A stretch of 36,258 bases of DNA, taken from positions 1 through 36,258 of the forward strand of contig CAZTCJ010000034.1 in the NCBI GenBank assembly GCA_964612085.1, in the 5' to 3' direction. The notes below the pieces were generated by a model. That model made no database searches. It was not told the DNA's origin and saw only the letters and a list, made by a program, of their open reading frames with translations. Positions 7,154-16,360 of the stretch are shown here, piece by piece (position 1 is the first letter of the stretch; each line of letters opens with the position of its first letter). The DNA is from CAZTCJ01 sp964612085. Its GTDB lineage: Bacteria; Pseudomonadota; Alphaproteobacteria; JAJFIK01. The position numbers were made by a program, and so were the translations under genes.

Positions 7154-8944
7154 TTAAAGCGCCCGGACCGACGGTGCCACCTCTCCGAGCCAGGCTTCAT
7201 TGGCCTGTTCGCGGAACCGTTCGGAAACCATCCGCTTGCCCATTTTCTCGTAAGTCATGGCCAGGCCATGGAGCGCCCAGCCGTTGTTCGGGTAAGAGAC
7301 AAGGGCGCGGCGGAATGCTTTTTCAGCCTCTTCCAGACGCCCCGCTTCCAGGAGCACGCCGCCCACGCTCTGATACACCGGATAGTACCAGAAGGGCGGT
7401 TCCGTGTAGGGAAGCTGATCCTGGAGGGCGGCGGCCTGTTCCAGATGACCAACAGCCGCATCGTAATCGAGTTCGAACCAGGCGATCCGCCCCCGGACGA
7501 CGCTTTCCGCGACCTTGAGGATCATGGGCGCGGGGAAGTTGTAGGTTTCCAGCGCCTTGATCTCGGGCAATGCGGCGATGCCGGCGAGCGCATCGGCTTC
7601 GACGCGGGCCGCCGCCGTATCGCCCTTATAGGCACGGGCCAGCGCGCGGGCGTAATGCCAGTGGGCGACCATGAAGGGGAAGCGGTCGTCAGGCCTTTCC
7701 GCCAGCAGAATGGCGTCGTGGTCGGCGAACTGCACCTGCGCCATCAAAGGCGCCACCGCGATGGCCTGGAAGGGCGGCACATCTTCCAGGACCTGGGGAC
7801 CCATCAGGCTCGCCAGCTTCTTGGCGTTGCTGAGGGCCGTTTCCTTGTCGCCCATGACCTGGGCCGAGACCATCAGGAAATGCACATTATGCGGATAATA
7901 GCCGAACCGGTAGGGCCCCATGTCCGGCGAGGTCTCCAGATAGGCCTCGTCGGCGGCAACGGCCTTCACATTGGTCTCAAGGGATTCCCTATACATGCCG
8001 ATCCGGAAATAGGTGTGTCCGGGCATATGCACCAGATGACCGGCCGCGGGCGCAAGGGCGGCCAGACGGTCGGCGAAGGGCTTCGCCGCCGTGGGATCGC
8101 GGGAGGCTTCCGTCAGATGGATGTAGAGATGAATCGCGCCGATATGATCCGGATTGCGTTCCAGCACGGTTTCGACGAGCGCTATAGCTTCGTCGGCCAT
8201 GCCTTTGGCCGAACCGTCCGCTTCCCAATAATCCCAGGGCTGGGTATCCATGATCGACTCGGCGGCCAGGACCACGATGTGATCGTCGTCCGGATACAGA
8301 CGGGCGAGGGTCAGCATGGCATCGCGGTAGGCGGTGTCGAGTGCCGCGCGGTCGGCGTCCGGATCGGGGCTGTAGCGGGTGGCGAGCGCGGTGATCAGGG
8401 CGCGCTCCTTGCCGCTGGCCTTGGAAGCCAGGGCGCGGGCCTTGGAAATCGCGGCAAAGGCCGGTTCGACTGCTTCCGCACCCATGGGGATATTGATATT
8501 GGGACCGAGCACCAGCGCTTCGCCCCAGGCGCAGATGGCGCAATGGGGATCGATGATCTGCGCGGCGCGGAAGGAGCGCCCAGCCTCGAAATGGTTGAAG
8601 GCGTAAGACAGTTTCAGTCCCTGATCGAAATAGGTCTGGGCCAGCGGCTCCGTTGTCGAAATGGGATAGCTGAAATCGCCGAGCCCCTCATATACGGGCG
8701 GTAGATCGCTCAAGGGCTGGGCGGCGGCGGTCTCTGCAAGCGCGCTCGCAAAGCGCAGGCGCAAGCTTGGATTGGCCGCGGAAGACCGGCCGGAACACAG
8801 GGTCCGTGTCCAAAGCGCGGGATCGGTGAGCGCGGCGATGCCCGGATCCGCTTGGCGCTCCGGCCCGCGAAGATCGATTTGCACCATCAGCGCCGCCGCC
8901 GCGACGCTCGCCGTCAGACCGGCGCTCCATGCCAGTTTCGTCAT
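7154..8944 (-). CDS. Exported TPR-repeat protein
   Basis: 596 residues beginning with a signal-peptide-like or anchor segment (MTKLAWSAGLTASVAAAALMV). The start at 8944 is set by GGAGG five bases upstream. Signature stretches include FNHFEAGRSFRAAQIIDPHCAICAWGEAL, NINIPMG, HLYIHLTEAS and HLVHMPGHTYFRIGMY; the last two are rich in histidine, and TPR helices cover the rest. I know this only as a widespread uncharacterised family of secreted TPR proteins. Metal or haem binding by the His and Cys residues is possible but unproven. It is 255 bases downstream of an SDR gene on the same strand. Confidence 0.75.
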   Translation of the reverse strand: MTKLAWSAGLTASVAAAALMVQIDLRGPERQADPGIAALTDPALWTRTLCSGRSSAANPSLRLRFASALAETAAAQPLSDLPPVYEGLGDFSYPISTTEPLAQTYFDQGLKLSYAFNHFEAGRSFRAAQIIDPHCAICAWGEALVLGPNINIPMGAEAVEPAFAAISKARALASKASGKERALITALATRYSPDPDADRAALDTAYRDAMLTLARLYPDDDHIVVLAAESIMDTQPWDYWEADGSAKGMADEAIALVETVLERNPDHIGAIHLYIHLTEASRDPTAAKPFADRLAALAPAAGHLVHMPGHTYFRIGMYRESLETNVKAVAADEAYLETSPDMGPYRFGYYPHNVHFLMVSAQVMGDKETALSNAKKLASLMGPQVLEDVPPFQAIAVAPLMAQVQFADHDAILLAERPDDRFPFMVAHWHYARALARAYKGDTAAARVEADALAGIAALPEIKALETYNFPAPMILKVAESVVRGRIAWFELDYDAAVGHLEQAAALQDQLPYTEPPFWYYPVYQSVGGVLLEAGRLEEAEKAFRRALVSYPNNGWALHGLAMTYEKMGKRMVSERFREQANEAWLGEVAPSVRAL

Positions 8945-9199
8945 GCTGCCCTCCATTCCGCTCATCACTGAACGCGGTATGCCCCGAAAGCCAAGACCTT
9001 AACGCCAACCCAGATTGGATCATGGTGCCGGGAACCCGCGCCTGCAAGCTGCGTTTCGGTAAGGATATGTTCTTTCTTCGTTCAAGCGTCAGCGCTCACA
9101 CACTAATTAAGAGAGATGCGCAACTTAACATAGCAAAATCCTGGCGCCGATTACTCAGCGTCAGGGCCTTGTGCTTTCCGTGCTGTCAGCGCTATCGGC

Positions 9200-9937
9200 T
9201 CAGGGCTGTACCTCTGCGCCGTCCCAGGCGAAGAGCTTGCCGGTGCTCTCAGGTCCGAGGCCGTCGAGCACATCGAGCAGGCAGCCGGCCGAATAGGCGG
9301 GTGTGAACAATTTGCCGTCGGGCACATTGCCTTGGAACGGCTTGGACAGGCCGGTGTCCACCGTTCCCGGATGCAGGCCGACGCAGACCGCGTCCGGCCA
9401 GCGCCGCCCCAGCTCGATCGACAGTGTCTTGATGATCTGGTTGAGCGCGGCCTTGGAGGCCCGGTAGGCATACCAGCCGCCGAACCGGTTGTCGGAAATG
9501 CTGCCCACACGGGCCGAAAGCGCCGCGAAAGCCGTCTTCTGGCCGCGCGCCAGGAGGGGCAGGAAATGCTTGGCCACCAGCGCCGGTCCTGTTGTGTTGA
9601 CTTGAAACACATGACCCAGGCTGGTGCCGTCGAGCGCGGTCCAGCTTTTCTCGACCGTGATGTCGCCGGTTTGCAGAATGCCGGTCGCCACGATCACCAG
9701 ATGGAGCGGTCCCATGTCCCGCGCCTGACCGGCGGCGGCGGCGATGGAGGTCTCGTCCAGCAGATCCAGCGTGAGGGGTATCGCCTTGTCCGGCAGGGCG
9801 GCTGGCGCGGTGCGGGCACAGGCCAGGATGCGGCCGACCGCCGGATCTTCAGCCAGAGCATCGACAAAGGCACCGCCGATGCCGCCGGATGCGCCGATCA
9901 CGACCGCGTTCAGATTGGATCCAAAGGAGCTGAGCAA
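9200..9937 (-). CDS. Short-chain dehydrogenase/reductase (C-factor/CsgA-like)
   Basis: 245 residues with a Rossmann fold: GASGGIG near residue 15 binds NAD(P), ALSARVGS provides the catalytic serine, and YAYRASK the Tyr-x-x-x-Lys pair. The divergent spacing and missing NNAG (VATGI here) fit the CsgA/C-factor-like subgroup more than classical FabG-like enzymes. The substrate cannot be read. The start is TTG at 9937 with GGGGAA upstream; an ATG 22 bases further up is out of frame. It lies 62 bases downstream of the FemAB-like gene on the same strand and may be co-transcribed with it. Confidence 0.85.
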   Translation of the reverse strand: MLSSFGSNLNAVVIGASGGIGGAFVDALAEDPAVGRILACARTAPAALPDKAIPLTLDLLDETSIAAAAGQARDMGPLHLVIVATGILQTGDITVEKSWTALDGTSLGHVFQVNTTGPALVAKHFLPLLARGQKTAFAALSARVGSISDNRFGGWYAYRASKAALNQIIKTLSIELGRRWPDAVCVGLHPGTVDTGLSKPFQGNVPDGKLFTPAYSAGCLLDVLDGLGPESTGKLFAWDGAEVQP

Positions 9938-9999
9938 GAGACGGTTCCCCGAATTGCATTGGTTTCACCACACCATACGGGCCTACCAAGCCAGCCGGA

Positions 10000-10932
10000 T
10001 CACGCATAAAGGCCGCACAGGATGCAGTGCTCTCCGTTCAGCCCCTGCTTGAAGCGGGTGACGCCTTCCGCCATGGCCGGATGCACGCCGCCCAGATCGA
10101 AGGCCGTGGTGCCCTGGTTTTTCAAGGCGGCGATGGCCTGCCACAGCAGCAGGTGATGGGCGTTGGCGGCCCGGCCTTCCGCGTTCGTCCAGCCCGCCTG
10201 ATAGGTGGCGCTACGCCCGTGCAGGAACAGCACAATGCCGGCGATAGGCTCGCCTTGTTTGAGGGCGCGCAGGATCCAGACATCGTCGAACAGCGCGGCT
10301 TCCTGGATCAGCCGGCTCAAGAACCGGGGGGAGGCGCCCCGGTAGCCGCGCCGGGCCTTGTCGGTGCCGTAGACGCCGGTGAACCAGTCGCCGAGCCGTC
10401 CTTTCGTGTCGTGTTCGATGGCGAGGCGGCTGCGTTCGGCCTTGTTGAGCGCGTTGCGCCATTTCTGTTTCAGCCCGCGGCGCAGAACCGCCAGATCGGG
10501 CGTCAGATCGACCCAGATCGTCTGATAGGGATCGCCCTTGGCGCGGTATCCGAGCGCGGTCATCAAGGCCTCGGTCTCGTCCGTATGGGGCAGGCTGGGC
10601 ATGATCCGCCGCCAGCGCCCCAGGCGCGCGGGAAACGTCTCGTCGAACAGCTTGAGGAAATCGGCCCACTCGTCCCGGGACGGAGCGTCGTCGAGCCACA
10701 GGGGGCCGCGATGCAGATGAACGACGTGAAGCGGCCCCAGGGTCACTTCCTGGATCTGGAAGACCCCGCGCGGGGCGCCATGCTGCCGGACCACCGCCGT
10801 GCGCGTCATCAACTGGTTCTGTGCCCTGACGGCCCGGGCGTAAGGCCAGGACTGCAGGAGCGTGACCTGTGGCGCGCGCGCGAGGAAGGCGCGCCATTCC
10901 CGCACGGGGCGTTGCGACCAATCGAAATCCAT
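10000..10932 (-). CDS. FemAB/GNAT-like aminoacyl- or acyltransferase
   Basis: About 310 residues. Two GNAT-like halves are typical of the FemABX/BioF2-like group: an N-terminal half with LLQSWPYARA, then QTIWVDLTPDLAVLRRGLKQKWRNALNKAERS, and a C-terminal half with GEPIAGIVLFLHGRSATYQAGW, HHLLLWQAIAALK and FDLGGV. FemAB proteins add amino acids to peptidoglycan precursors, but alphaproteobacterial members often act on envelope or exopolysaccharide substrates. The ATG at 10932 is preferred over a TTG at 10962. It precedes the SDR gene. Family is clear, substrate is not. Confidence 0.8.
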   Translation of the reverse strand: MDFDWSQRPVREWRAFLARAPQVTLLQSWPYARAVRAQNQLMTRTAVVRQHGAPRGVFQIQEVTLGPLHVVHLHRGPLWLDDAPSRDEWADFLKLFDETFPARLGRWRRIMPSLPHTDETEALMTALGYRAKGDPYQTIWVDLTPDLAVLRRGLKQKWRNALNKAERSRLAIEHDTKGRLGDWFTGVYGTDKARRGYRGASPRFLSRLIQEAALFDDVWILRALKQGEPIAGIVLFLHGRSATYQAGWTNAEGRAANAHHLLLWQAIAALKNQGTTAFDLGGVHPAMAEGVTRFKQGLNGEHCILCGLYA

Positions 10933-10989
10933 GACTGTTCCGTTGCGATTCAAGAACCGCAATACTGTCAGTCAGGGGATTGCGACGCG

Positions 10990-11026
10990 GTTAATTAGAA
11001 ACGCCCGGACAACGGATAGCCGGGCG
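10990..11026 (-). terminator. Rho-independent-like terminator of the 54-residue microprotein gene
   Basis: On the reverse strand a perfect 7-bp stem (CGCCCGG ... CCGGGCG, 11026-11002, 11-base loop) is followed by TTTCTAATTAA. It lies 110 bases past the stop of the small gene at 11136-11300 and upstream of the FemAB-like gene. Confidence 0.5.
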
Positions 11027-11135
11027 GGAAGAGAAAATTCGATTAAAATATGAATGAAATGGGCGGCTTGCTTCAGCCGGTATGCGCGGGGCCAGGCCCG
11101 CGCCATACGGCTGTTGCTGCGCCGCGCGGACCGCC

Positions 11136-11300
11136 TTAGTAGAGGCGGTCGCGATGCATGCCGCCGCTGGTCCGGCAACGCCGGGCGCGGTCGAAGGCAC
11201 GGTCCAGGCTTTTGGTCGATGTCCGCCGCTGACCGCGGGAAGCCACGATCAACGTGGTTCCGGTCAGAACAAGCCCCAGAATGAACCATCCGGTCATCAT
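11136..11300 (-). CDS. Single-pass membrane microprotein, 54 residues
   Basis: MMTGWFILGLVLTGTTLIVA forms one membrane helix at the extreme N-terminus, followed by a strongly basic tail (RGQRRTSTKSLDRAFDRARR...). A consensus GGAGG sits seven bases before the first of two ATG codons, the strongest evidence that it is translated. A hairpin with a T-rich tail follows about 110 bases downstream. I recognise no family. By topology the tail would lie in the cytoplasm, where it could contact RNA, lipid head groups or a membrane partner; this is inference. Confidence 0.55.
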   Translation of the reverse strand: MMTGWFILGLVLTGTTLIVASRGQRRTSTKSLDRAFDRARRCRTSGGMHRDRLY

Positions 11301-11801
11301 AGCATCGCCTCCTTCATGGGCACCGAGGACGAATAATCCGTAGACCGTCTAAACCCTGATTGATCCCCTCACGGATCCATCAAACTGCCTACGGGTCTTT
11401 TTCAGCGACTCAACTCAGAGCCAACTTTGTGTCTCAAGTGCGGCAACGTCATGTTTATTCCGCGTCATACCTTGCAGACTGTTAAGATTTCAGCCCACCG
11501 ATATAGCTAATGAAACGAAAACCCTGACACGACAATCAAGTGATGGACCGCACACTGGCCGTGGCGGCTTGGCTTATCTTCAGCAAGTCTTTGCGATATC
11601 CAATTTGATAATTGCCCGGTCCCGCGCTGATCTTGTCCGCTCAGCGCCTTGAAGATGTTTGAGGCGCGCCCTTTGGGAAACGGCTCTCTTGGTGACGAGC
11701 GATACACCCGACGCTGGCTCTGTGGCCCGTGCTGAGGTGGAGACGCCACGGCGTGCAAGCGCGGGCCAGGGTCGATGTCGAGAGCGTACCGTAGCAACGC
11801 T
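11301..11801. other. 500-base gap without a convincing gene
   Basis: Base composition is lower in GC than the flanks up to about 11600. One hairpin is visible (GCGCTGA 11624-11630 / TCAGCGC 11641-11647) with no T-tract on either strand. Reverse-strand frames here read as Arg/Pro/Ser-rich sequence with no motif. It may hold gene remnants or the promoter of the microprotein. Confidence 0.5.
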
Positions 11802-12614
11802 TCAGCGGGCATGATCCGCCGCGAGAGTTTCGAGAAATTGCCCGGTTTCCTGGTCCGAGTGGAAAAAGAGTTCGATCTGAATATCCTGGGCCGTCGCATC
11901 TTCCGGACTGCCAAAGCACGAAACCGTCGAAATCAGGCTGATGGGTCGCCCCGCCACGCTGTACCGTTCGGGAACGATGCTGGCTGTAGGAAACCGGCGA
12001 TCCTCAAACGCTCCAAAGCGGACTGTGGCTGGGTAGGTTTGCAGGCGCCGGTAAAGCGCGCGTGCTCCATCATGCCAGTCGGCCATGGACTGCACACGGC
12101 GGATCAGATGCGGAACGATCTCATCCGCATTTTGAAGAAATCGGATCAGCCCGTCCGGATGCAATGTGAGGTCGTAAAGATTACGCGGCCTGTCCTCACA
12201 GGTTTTTGTCCACAGGCAAGCCTGAGGGGAGGCAAAATCCAGGAGGCGGTCGAATGCGGTATTCGTCATGACCGCCGTTCCGTCACGTCTCGTGACGATG
12301 CCGGGATAGGGGGCGTGCTTTTCCAGAATCCTGTGCAAGACGGCACGGATGGACTGGAAATCTTCCGCTGAAAGACTGGTTTCGTCCGTCTGCCGTGTAA
12401 AGCCGGCGGCGGTGAACAGCCATTGTGTTTGCGCGGCCGGGAGCGCCAGACCATGTGCAAGATTTTCGACGGTTTCCCGGCCCGGAAGCGACCGTCCGGT
12501 CTCCAGAAAACTCACCTGCCGTTGTGAAACACTGGACCGCAAAGCCAGTTCGGCCTGAGACAGATTGGCCTGGCGCCGCAGCCGCGCCAGTTCCCGACCG
12601 AACCCGTGTCCCAT
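11802..12614 (-). CDS. XRE-family regulator with MmyB-type ligand-binding domain
   Basis: 270 residues. The helix-turn-helix occupies about residues 8-62 (LARLRRQANLSQAELALRS...QRQVSFLETGRSLPGR). The remainder matches the MmyB-like ligand-binding domain, including YPGIVTRRDGTAVMTNTAF, NLYDLTLHPDGL and the C-terminal DIQIELFFHSD. Known structures of this domain bind fatty-acid-like ligands. AAGGA precedes the ATG by about five bases. It is divergent from a SnoaL-like gene across 86 bases, the usual arrangement for a regulator and its target. Confidence 0.88.
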   Translation of the reverse strand: MGHGFGRELARLRRQANLSQAELALRSSVSQRQVSFLETGRSLPGRETVENLAHGLALPAAQTQWLFTAAGFTRQTDETSLSAEDFQSIRAVLHRILEKHAPYPGIVTRRDGTAVMTNTAFDRLLDFASPQACLWTKTCEDRPRNLYDLTLHPDGLIRFLQNADEIVPHLIRRVQSMADWHDGARALYRRLQTYPATVRFGAFEDRRFPTASIVPERYSVAGRPISLISTVSCFGSPEDATAQDIQIELFFHSDQETGQFLETLAADHAR

Positions 12615-12700
12615 GGCATCCTTCCGATTATGATCAGCATGTCATTGCGGCCGCCCTTCCATCACGGCGAAGATGTCTCTGTCAAGAAGGAGGACGACGG

Positions 12701-13147
12701 ATGCTGGAGCGCTGGAAAGAGTGGATCGCAGCTTTTGATGCGGCGTGCGATGACGATCAATGGGAGCGGCTGACGCCCTATCTCACCGACGATGTCATCT
12801 ATATCGTCAGTGGTGTGCCTTATGCCTGCGAACTGCGTGGAAAAGAGGCTGTCATTAACGGCTTTGCCAAGTCGATCCGCCATTTTGACCAACGCTTTGA
12901 CCACCGGATTTGGGAAAGCGCCGGCACGAAGGTTTGGGAACCCAACGGCATCAGTACCAGGGTTTGTGGGACCTATCTTTTAAACGATAAGCCGCCGCTT
13001 CGGTTCAGCGCCTTCGGGCAGTGGTTTTTCCGAGGGGACCGGATCAGCGCCATGATCGATACGTACGACTTACAAGAAGCCGAGACTTTGGAAGCCTTTA
13101 ACTGGCTTGCTGCACACGGCGAGGGGCTCGATCCCAGCTACTGTTAA
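12701..13147 (+). CDS. SnoaL-like / NTF2-fold protein
   Basis: 148 residues of the NTF2-like alpha+beta cone fold: an N-terminal helix (WKEWIAAFDAACDDDQWERLTPYL), then TDDVIYIV, a helix with LRGKEAVINGFAKSI and C-terminal strands (GTYLLNDKPPLRFSAFGQWFFRGDRISAMIDTYDL). Members include polyketide cyclases, isomerases and non-catalytic binding proteins; the substrate here is unknown. AAGGAGG seven bases upstream fixes the start. Probably controlled by the divergent MmyB-type regulator. Its stop overlaps that of convergent hspQ by four bases. Confidence 0.75.
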   Translation: MLERWKEWIAAFDAACDDDQWERLTPYLTDDVIYIVSGVPYACELRGKEAVINGFAKSIRHFDQRFDHRIWESAGTKVWEPNGISTRVCGTYLLNDKPPLRFSAFGQWFFRGDRISAMIDTYDLQEAETLEAFNWLAAHGEGLDPSYC

Positions 13148-13467
13148 TGCGCGCAGAAATCGCGCATGGCGTAGCGGTTGCCCTCAAAAGGGCCGAAGAC
13201 ATCCGGAATGTCCGGATGGCGCACCGGCCTGCCCGAGGTGTCGGGCAGCAGGTTTTGCTCCGAGACATAGGCCTCGTAATGGGTGTCCTCGTTCTCGGCG
13301 AAGAGATGGTAATAGGGCTGGTCTTTCCGGGGGCGGATCTCCTCGGGGATCGACAGCCACCACTCCTCCGTATTGGCGAATTCCGGATCCACGTCGAAAA
13401 TGACGCCCCGGAACGGGAACAGCCGGTGCTGCACCACATCGCCGATGCTGAATTTCGCTTGTTTCAC
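13144..13467 (-). CDS. hspQ: Heat shock protein HspQ
   Basis: 107 residues matching the HspQ/YccV family throughout: AKFSIGDVVQHRLFPFRGVIFDVDPEF near the N-terminus, then QPYYHLFAENEDTHYEAYVSEQNLLPD. In enterobacteria HspQ is a small hemimethylated-DNA-binding-like protein that modulates Lon proteolysis and DnaA stability. The start is GTG at 13467 with AGGA upstream. I do not see a convincing sigma-32 promoter in the 119 bases before it. It ends by sharing bases with the convergent SnoaL-like gene. Confidence 0.93.
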   Translation of the reverse strand: MKQAKFSIGDVVQHRLFPFRGVIFDVDPEFANTEEWWLSIPEEIRPRKDQPYYHLFAENEDTHYEAYVSEQNLLPDTSGRPVRHPDIPDVFGPFEGNRYAMRDFCAH

Positions 13468-13586
13468 AACTCTTATTCCTGGTTTTCCAACCTGCTTTGC
13501 GTCGGCCTATGGGTATCGGTGAACGACCCCGGAGATACCAGGGCCGCACAAGCCGATGCGCCGTTCTGCCGTCGCGCAGGTTGGTT

Positions 13587-15089
13587 TCAATCAATATCGA
13601 ACCGCACGCCCTGGGCGAGCGGCAGCTCCGTCGAGTAATTCACCGTTTGGGTCTGACGGCGCATATAGGCCTTCCAGGCGTCGGATCCAGACTCCCGGCC
13701 GCCGCCGGTTTCCTTTTCGCCGCCGAACGCGCCGCCGATTTCCGCGCCGGACGGCCCGATATTCACATTGGCGATGCCGCAATCGCTACCCACCGCCGAC
13801 AAAAACCGTTCCGACTCCCGCACATCGGTGGTGAAGACGCAGGACGACAGACCCTGCGGCACCGCGTTCTGGGTGGCGATGGCGTCCTCGAAGTCCCGGT
13901 AGCGCATCATGTAGAGGATCGGCGCGAAGGTCTCCTCGCGGACGACCTCCGTCTGGTCCGGCATTTCGACAATGGCGGGCCGCACGTAATAGCCGTCCGG
14001 ATAGTCGTTCTGCAGAACGCGGCCGCCGCCATGGACCGTGCCGCCATGGGCGCGCGCCGCCTCAAGAGCCCGCTCCATGCCATCGTAAGAGGCTTCGTCG
14101 ATCAGCGGGCCGATCAGCGTGCCGTCCTTCAACGGATCGCCCACGGGCAGGGAGCCATAGGCCTTGGTCAGCCGCTGGAGCAGATCGTCATAGACGGACT
14201 CATGCACGATCAGGCGGCGCAGGGACGTGCAGCGCTGACCGGCGGTGCCGACGGCGCCGAACACGATGGCGCGGGTCGCCAGATCGAGATCGGCCGACGG
14301 CGCCACGATCATGGCCGCGTTGCCGCCCAGCTCCAGCAGCGTCTTGGCGAAACGGGAGGCGGCGCGGGGGCCGACCGCCCGGCCCATCCGTGTGCTGCCG
14401 GTGGCGCTGATCAAGGCGACGCGATTGTCGTCGACGATCTGTGCGCCGGTCTCCGCATCGCCGATAATGACATCGGCAAGGCCCACCGGCGCTTCGCCGA
14501 AACGGGCGGCGGCGCGGGCGAAAATGCCCATGCAGGCCAGCGCCGTGATCGGCGTTTTCTCGGACGGTTTCCACAGGACCGGATTGCCGCAGATCAGCGC
14601 CAGCGTGCTGTTCCAGGCCCAGACCGCCACGGGGAAGTTGAACGCGGTGATGACGCCGGTGACGCCTAAGGGGTGCCAGCGCTCGACCATGTGATGCTCG
14701 GGCCGTTCCGAGGCGATGGTCAGGCCGTAAAGCTGGCGCGACTGGCCAACCGCAAAATCGCAGATGTCGATCATCTCCTGCACTTCGCCCAGACCCTCGG
14801 AAAGGATCTTGCCGCATTCGAGCGTCACCAGCCGTCCCAGCGCGTCCTTGTGGGCCCTGAGTTCCTCGCCCAGGAGCCGGACCAGCTCGCCCCGGCGCGG
14901 CGGCGGCACCTGGCGCCACTGGAGAAAGGCATCACGCGCCCGCGCGATCTTGGCGTCCACGGTGGCTCCATCGTCCGTATGCACCTGACCGATCGGCTGG
15001 CCGTCGATGGGGGAGCGGACGGTGAGGCTGCCGCCTTCGATCAGGCGCGGATCGAGGCGCAGATCGTCGAAGATCTGACGGATGGTCAT
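13587..15089 (-). CDS. amaB: ALDH7-type aminoadipate-semialdehyde / piperidine-6-carboxylate dehydrogenase
   Basis: 500 residues of the aldehyde dehydrogenase superfamily. Catalytic Cys287 lies in GQRCTSL and general-base Glu253 in LELGGN; FNFPVAVWAWNSTLALICGN and WKPSEKTP are the cofactor motifs in their ALDH7 (antiquitin) form. The enzyme oxidises alpha-aminoadipate semialdehyde (cyclic form piperidine-6-carboxylate) to aminoadipate with NAD+. The ATG at 15089 has GGAGG eight bases upstream. It follows the saccharopine dehydrogenase gene by 16 bases, whose product is its substrate, which strongly supports the call. Confidence 0.88.
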   Translation of the reverse strand: MTIRQIFDDLRLDPRLIEGGSLTVRSPIDGQPIGQVHTDDGATVDAKIARARDAFLQWRQVPPPRRGELVRLLGEELRAHKDALGRLVTLECGKILSEGLGEVQEMIDICDFAVGQSRQLYGLTIASERPEHHMVERWHPLGVTGVITAFNFPVAVWAWNSTLALICGNPVLWKPSEKTPITALACMGIFARAAARFGEAPVGLADVIIGDAETGAQIVDDNRVALISATGSTRMGRAVGPRAASRFAKTLLELGGNAAMIVAPSADLDLATRAIVFGAVGTAGQRCTSLRRLIVHESVYDDLLQRLTKAYGSLPVGDPLKDGTLIGPLIDEASYDGMERALEAARAHGGTVHGGGRVLQNDYPDGYYVRPAIVEMPDQTEVVREETFAPILYMMRYRDFEDAIATQNAVPQGLSSCVFTTDVRESERFLSAVGSDCGIANVNIGPSGAEIGGAFGGEKETGGGRESGSDAWKAYMRRQTQTVNYSTELPLAQGVRFDID

Positions 15090-15105
15090 GGGCGTCTCCT
15101 CCCTT

Positions 15106-16221
15106 TCAAGCGCTGCGTGGCCCGGCGATGGTGTGCTCGGGCGTGCGGTCCGGTGCATAGACCTGTCCGAACCGGTTGGCCAGGAAATCCTTAAGGCTGA
15201 TCTGTTCCTGGCACACCAGGCCGCGGGACGGGATCAGGCCGTCATGGAGCAGATCGAGCACCGCGCACACCGCCGAGGCGGTGGTGATCTGGATGCCGGT
15301 CCACAACCGTTCGTCCACGGTCTGGGCGTAGACGTGATTGGCGTAGGATTCCTGCATGAAGCGGCCGTTCTGGTGGCCCGTGGCGGTGACGAAAATCACC
15401 ACCACATCCTGGGTGGTGCCGGGAATGGCGTGCTCCAGGATTTCCTTCAAAATGTCGGCGCGTTCGCCGAGACGCAGATCCTGAATGAGCAGTTTCATGG
15501 CATCCCGGTGACCGGGATAGCGGATCGTCCGGTAATTCAGATGACGGACTTTGCCCATCAGGCTTTCGCCCAGCGTGCCGAGGCCGCCGGAGGTGTTGAA
15601 CGCCTCGTATTGGGTGCCGTCGATGTTAAAATGCTCCACTTCCTCCAATGGCGGCACCAGTGCTTCCTGGCCGTGGACGATGGCCTCGCAGGGCTGGATA
15701 TATTCGTTGATCACGCCTTCGGTATTCCAGGTCAGATTGTAGCTGAGCGCATTGGCCGGATATTGGGGCAGGGCGCCCACGCGCAGGCGCAGAGTGTCGA
15801 GCGCATCGAAGCGGCGCGCCAGATCGTTGCCGACAATGGAGATAAAGCCCGGCGCCAGGCCGCATTGAGGGATGAATGCCATCTGCGCATCGGGCGCCAG
15901 TTCCTTCACCCGATTCTTGGTGGCCACGTCTTCGGTCAGGTCGAGATAGTGCACGCCCGCCCCGCGCGCCGCGTCCGCGATATATTTGGTGACGTGATAG
16001 GGCGCGGCGCTGATCACGGCGAACTTGCCGTGCAAGGCGGTGGCGAGCGCCGACGGATCGGTGGCGTCGAGCGCCATGGTCTTCACGCCGTTCTCGCGGA
16101 TGCGCTCCAGCGCCTCGACGCTGCGGTCGGCCACGGTCACGCTGTAATCGCCCGTGCGCTCCAGCAGCCAGGCGATCTTCTGGCCGATCTGTCCGGCGCC
16201 GATGACAAGAATATCGGTCAT
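15106..16221 (-). CDS. Saccharopine dehydrogenase family protein
   Basis: 371 residues with an N-terminal Rossmann motif (ILVIGAGQIGQKIAWLL). The family pattern continues with FAVISAAPYHVTKYIADAARGAGVHYLDLTED and GLAPGFISIVGNDLA. The most likely reaction is saccharopine to glutamate plus alpha-aminoadipate semialdehyde, the step before the adjacent ALDH7. No lysine-ketoglutarate reductase lies in the window, so the source of saccharopine is unresolved. AAGGGGG precedes the ATG by nine bases. First gene of a two-gene operon divergent from an Lrp/AsnC regulator. Confidence 0.87.
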   Translation of the reverse strand: MTDILVIGAGQIGQKIAWLLERTGDYSVTVADRSVEALERIRENGVKTMALDATDPSALATALHGKFAVISAAPYHVTKYIADAARGAGVHYLDLTEDVATKNRVKELAPDAQMAFIPQCGLAPGFISIVGNDLARRFDALDTLRLRVGALPQYPANALSYNLTWNTEGVINEYIQPCEAIVHGQEALVPPLEEVEHFNIDGTQYEAFNTSGGLGTLGESLMGKVRHLNYRTIRYPGHRDAMKLLIQDLRLGERADILKEILEHAIPGTTQDVVVIFVTATGHQNGRFMQESYANHVYAQTVDERLWTGIQITTASAVCAVLDLLHDGLIPSRGLVCQEQISLKDFLANRFGQVYAPDRTPEHTIAGPRSA

Positions 16222-16360
16222 GATTGCAGTCCCCCTTCCGGTCTTTAAGTCCCTGTACCTACACGCCGATCCCTCTTGGCGGCCACCAAGCGGCGTCCTT
16301 TAAGGTTGTATTCCGATAAGTCTGTAAAAGTGCCTTAAATTGCGGTCGATCTGGAGCGTT

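Noticed and set aside
7007..8704. 565-codon forward frame opposite the secreted TPR gene
   Set aside because: Antisense shadow; the reverse strand has a signal peptide, a strong ribosome site and TPR patterns.
11507..11914. Possible 135-codon reverse-strand gene
   Set aside because: Overlaps the XRE regulator in another frame, lacks a ribosome site, and its Arg/Pro/Ser-rich sequence has no motif.
13468..13586. Heat-shock (sigma-32) promoter for hspQ
   Set aside because: CTTG- and GGGG-like pieces are present but the spacing and -10 do not match the consensus.
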